Assembly: GCF_000802225.1 (NCBI RefSeq)
Contig: NZ_JTDI01000003.1
Span: 248,001 to 312,000 of the forward strand
Origin: Novosphingobium malaysiense
GTDB taxonomy: Bacteria > Pseudomonadota > Alphaproteobacteria > Sphingomonadales > Sphingomonadaceae
Direction of reading: 5' to 3'
DNA: 64,000 bases
The notes beneath the pieces were generated by a model. The model was not told where the DNA came from. It did no database searches and saw only the letters and a program-made list of their open reading frames with translations. The position numbers and the translations under genes were made by a program. Below, piece after piece: positions 62,254 through 64,000 of this stretch; the stretch's first letter is position 1; each line of letters begins with the position of its first letter.

Positions 62254-64000
62254 ATCTCGGCATCTCCGGCAACCTGACGCGCGCGACCATTCAGTCGCCG
62301 CTTACGCCGCTGTTTCTGCTTGCGGCCATTGTCGTAGGCCTGATCGCTACCATCACGATCCCGCGCGAGGAGGAACCGCAAATCAAGGTTCCGATGGTGG
62401 ACATCATGGTTCAGGCGCCGGGACTGACAGCTCCTGACGCGGTCGAACTGGTGGCCAAGCCGCTCGAGACCATCGTCAAGAGCGTGAACGGGGTCGAGCA
62501 CGTCTATACCCAGGCGCAGGACAATGGCGTTCTCGTGACCGCACGCTTCCTTGTGGGATCGAACCCGGAAGATGCGGCAATCCGCATCAATGAGAAGATC
62601 GAGGCCAACAAGGACCGCATCCCGGTCGGCATTCCGCCCCCCCAGGTGACGGTGCGTGGCATCAACGACGTGCCTATTGTTGTCCTTACACTGACGCCCA
62701 AGCCCGGTGCTGCCGGCCAGTGGAACGACCAGGCGCTTGCCGAACTCGCAGGCAAGCTGCGCACCGAAGTGGCCAAGGTCGACGATGTCGGTCTCACCTT
62801 CATTACCGGCGGTCAGAAGATGGCGCTGCGCGTCGTGCCCGATCCGGTCAAGTTGGCTGCCTATCGCGTTCCGCTCGGTAACGTCATCGAGGCGGTCAGC
62901 CAGGCCAACCGCGCGTTTCCAGCGGGGACGGTGCGCGAGCAAGGGCAGGCGGCTCTTGTCGTCGCGGGCCAGACGCTGAAGGACGCACAGGAACTCTCAC
63001 GGCTTACCGTGCGCTCGGTCACAGGTGCGCCGGTTCTGCTGTCCGATGTCGCCAGGGTGGAACAGTCCCCGACGCAGCATCAGGCCCGCGCCTGGCGCTG
63101 GGCCAAGGATGAGAATGGCCGGTGGTCGATGGCGCCCGCGGTCAGCCTCGCCATAGCCAAGCGTGCAGGCGCCAACGCGGTTACCGTTTCGGATCAGATC
63201 GTCGAGCGAGTGCACTTGCTCGAAGGCAAGCTCATCCCGGATTCGGTCCATGTTGCCGTGACGCGCAACTATGGTGAAACGGCGGACGAGAAGGCCAACG
63301 AACTTATCTTCCACCTGGCACTCGCGACCGTTTCGATCGTGATCCTGATCGGCTTTTCCATCGGCTGGCGCGAGGCCGGGGTGACGGCAATCGTCATTCC
63401 CACGACGATCATGCTGACCATGTTCGCATCCAACGTGATGGGCTTCACGATCAACCGCGTCAGTTTGTTTGCATTGATCTTTTCGATCGGTATCCTCGTC
63501 GATGATGCCATCGTCATGATCGAGAACATCGCCCGACACTGGGCGATGAAGGATGACCGGAGCGCCATCGATGCGGCGGTCGATGCCGTCGCCGAAGTCG
63601 GTAACCCCACCATCATCGCCACGCTGACGGTCGTCGCGGCGTTGCTGCCGATGCTTTTCGTCTCCGGACTCATGGGTCCCTACATGGCGCCGATCCCGAT
63701 CAATGCGTCCGCGGCGATGATCTTCAGCTTCTTCGTGGCGGTTATCATTGCGCCCTGGCTGATGATCCGCTTTGCGCGCACGGCGCTTTCGCAGCACGAG
63801 CACGAGGATACGCACGGCGGCAAGCTGGGCGGGCTGTACAAGCGCACCGCCGCGAAGGTTATCGCCACCAGGAAGGGGGCCTGGCGCTTCCTGATCGCGG
63901 TCGGCATTGCCACTCTGATCGCCTGCTCGATGTTCTACTTCAAGGCCGTGACGGTGAAGCTGCTGCCGTTCGACAACAAGAGCGAAGTGCAACTCGTCGC
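62250..64000 (+). CDS. RND efflux permease (HAE1/AcrB-like), 3' end cut by window edge
   Basis: The first 583 codons of an inner-membrane RND pump. TM1 (SPLTPLFLLAAIVVGLIATITIP) is followed by the porter domain, then TM2-4 with the proton-relay aspartates in SIGILVDDAIVMIENIARHW and NRVSLFALIFSIG. The N-terminal PREEEPQIKVPMVDI is shared with a branch of RND pumps often found next to rhodanese-type genes. Substrate unknown; the locus points to sulfur compounds. The ATG overlaps the adaptor stop (ATGA). Confidence 0.93.
   Translation, partial: MNLGISGNLTRATIQSPLTPLFLLAAIVVGLIATITIPREEEPQIKVPMVDIMVQAPGLTAPDAVELVAKPLETIVKSVNGVEHVYTQAQDNGVLVTARFLVGSNPEDAAIRINEKIEANKDRIPVGIPPPQVTVRGINDVPIVVLTLTPKPGAAGQWNDQALAELAGKLRTEVAKVDDVGLTFITGGQKMALRVVPDPVKLAAYRVPLGNVIEAVSQANRAFPAGTVREQGQAALVVAGQTLKDAQELSRLTVRSVTGAPVLLSDVARVEQSPTQHQARAWRWAKDENGRWSMAPAVSLAIAKRAGANAVTVSDQIVERVHLLEGKLIPDSVHVAVTRNYGETADEKANELIFHLALATVSIVILIGFSIGWREAGVTAIVIPTTIMLTMFASNVMGFTINRVSLFALIFSIGILVDDAIVMIENIARHWAMKDDRSAIDAAVDAVAEVGNPTIIATLTVVAALLPMLFVSGLMGPYMAPIPINASAAMIFSFFVAVIIAPWLMIRFARTALSQHEHEDTHGGKLGGLYKRTAAKVIATRKGAWRFLIAVGIATLIACSMFYFKAVTVKLLPFDNKSEVQLV

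Noticed and set aside
1..64000. CRISPR arrays, insertion sequences, integrases, toxin-antitoxin pairs, plasmid or phage functions
   Set aside because: No regularly spaced repeats, transposase motifs, integrase genes at the two tRNAs, or toxin-like pairs were seen.

Overview
The window comes from a high-GC alphaproteobacterium, most likely a sphingomonad of the Novosphingobium/Sphingobium/Erythrobacter type. This rests on protein resemblance and gene neighbourhoods (ccmC-I, an rnd-oxyR pair, PaoABC-like aldehyde oxidoreductase, candidate EcfG-type promoters), not on any marker-gene search. The sequence reads as chromosome: about 70 protein genes and two tRNAs, with no rRNA operon, insertion sequence, phage gene or CRISPR array. 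Both ends cut a gene: a PilZ protein at the left edge and an RND efflux permease at the right edge.

Layout. 1-2,030: PilZ fragment, periplasmic Cu/Zn superoxide dismutase, a prolyl-4-hydroxylase-like oxygenase and tRNA-His. 2,136-7,064: seven overlapping cytochrome c maturation genes, ccmC to ccmI. 7,180-11,582: Kup potassium transporter, a SnoaL-like protein, a luciferase-like oxidoreductase, a YrhK-like protein and YciB. 11,582-14,552: dapF-mtaB-ftsY, translationally coupled and running into yciB. 14,709-24,863: a lipoprotein, a GGDEF-EAL protein, a second 2OG-Fe oxygenase, an EVE protein, CsbD, an LplT-like transporter, pgsA, and the coupled rnd-oxyR-acetyltransferase set. 25,045-30,170: aspS, acpP, fabF, mltG and a 2H phosphoesterase. 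30,171-38,573: small stress-type proteins, a fasciclin protein, tRNA-Met, a BCCT transporter, a beta-barrel protein, an MpaB/DUF2236 protein, an AI-2E/PerM protein and topoisomerase IB. 38,570-44,109: a heme-copper oxidase operon with a haem-bearing subunit II, a fused subunit I-III, a CtaG-type assembly protein and a triheme cytochrome. 44,319-49,206: a zinc metallopeptidase and PaoABC. 49,561-55,879: an M20 carbamoylase-like hydrolase facing an operon of a symporter, a 40-residue membrane peptide, an unusual carbamoyltransferase and an asparagine synthetase. 56,223-64,000: a divergent sulfide/persulfide locus intertwined with a tripartite RND pump.

The two most interesting systems are at the right. 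In the sulfide locus, sulfide:quinone reductase, DUF2892, TolC, an ETHE1-like persulfide dioxygenase and TauE/SafE are read leftward. Rhodanese, the RND adaptor and the RND permease are read rightward. Both arms leave one 174-bp region that holds an inverted repeat and three alternating complementary hexamers. The pump's outer-membrane part sits in the oxidation arm and its inner-membrane parts in the rhodanese arm, so pump and sulfur genes are probably co-regulated. In the carbamoyltransferase operon, the enzyme keeps the carbamoyl-phosphate site of aspartate transcarbamoylase but appears to have lost the residues that hold aspartate. It is coupled by 4-base overlaps to a 40-residue peptide and a sodium symporter.

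Recurring themes: 4-base start/stop overlaps within operons; three convergent gene pairs that share the tetranucleotide CTAG as overlapping stop codons; and three small or CsbD-type genes preceded by GGAAC-N18-GTT-like elements that fit the alphaproteobacterial general-stress sigma factor.
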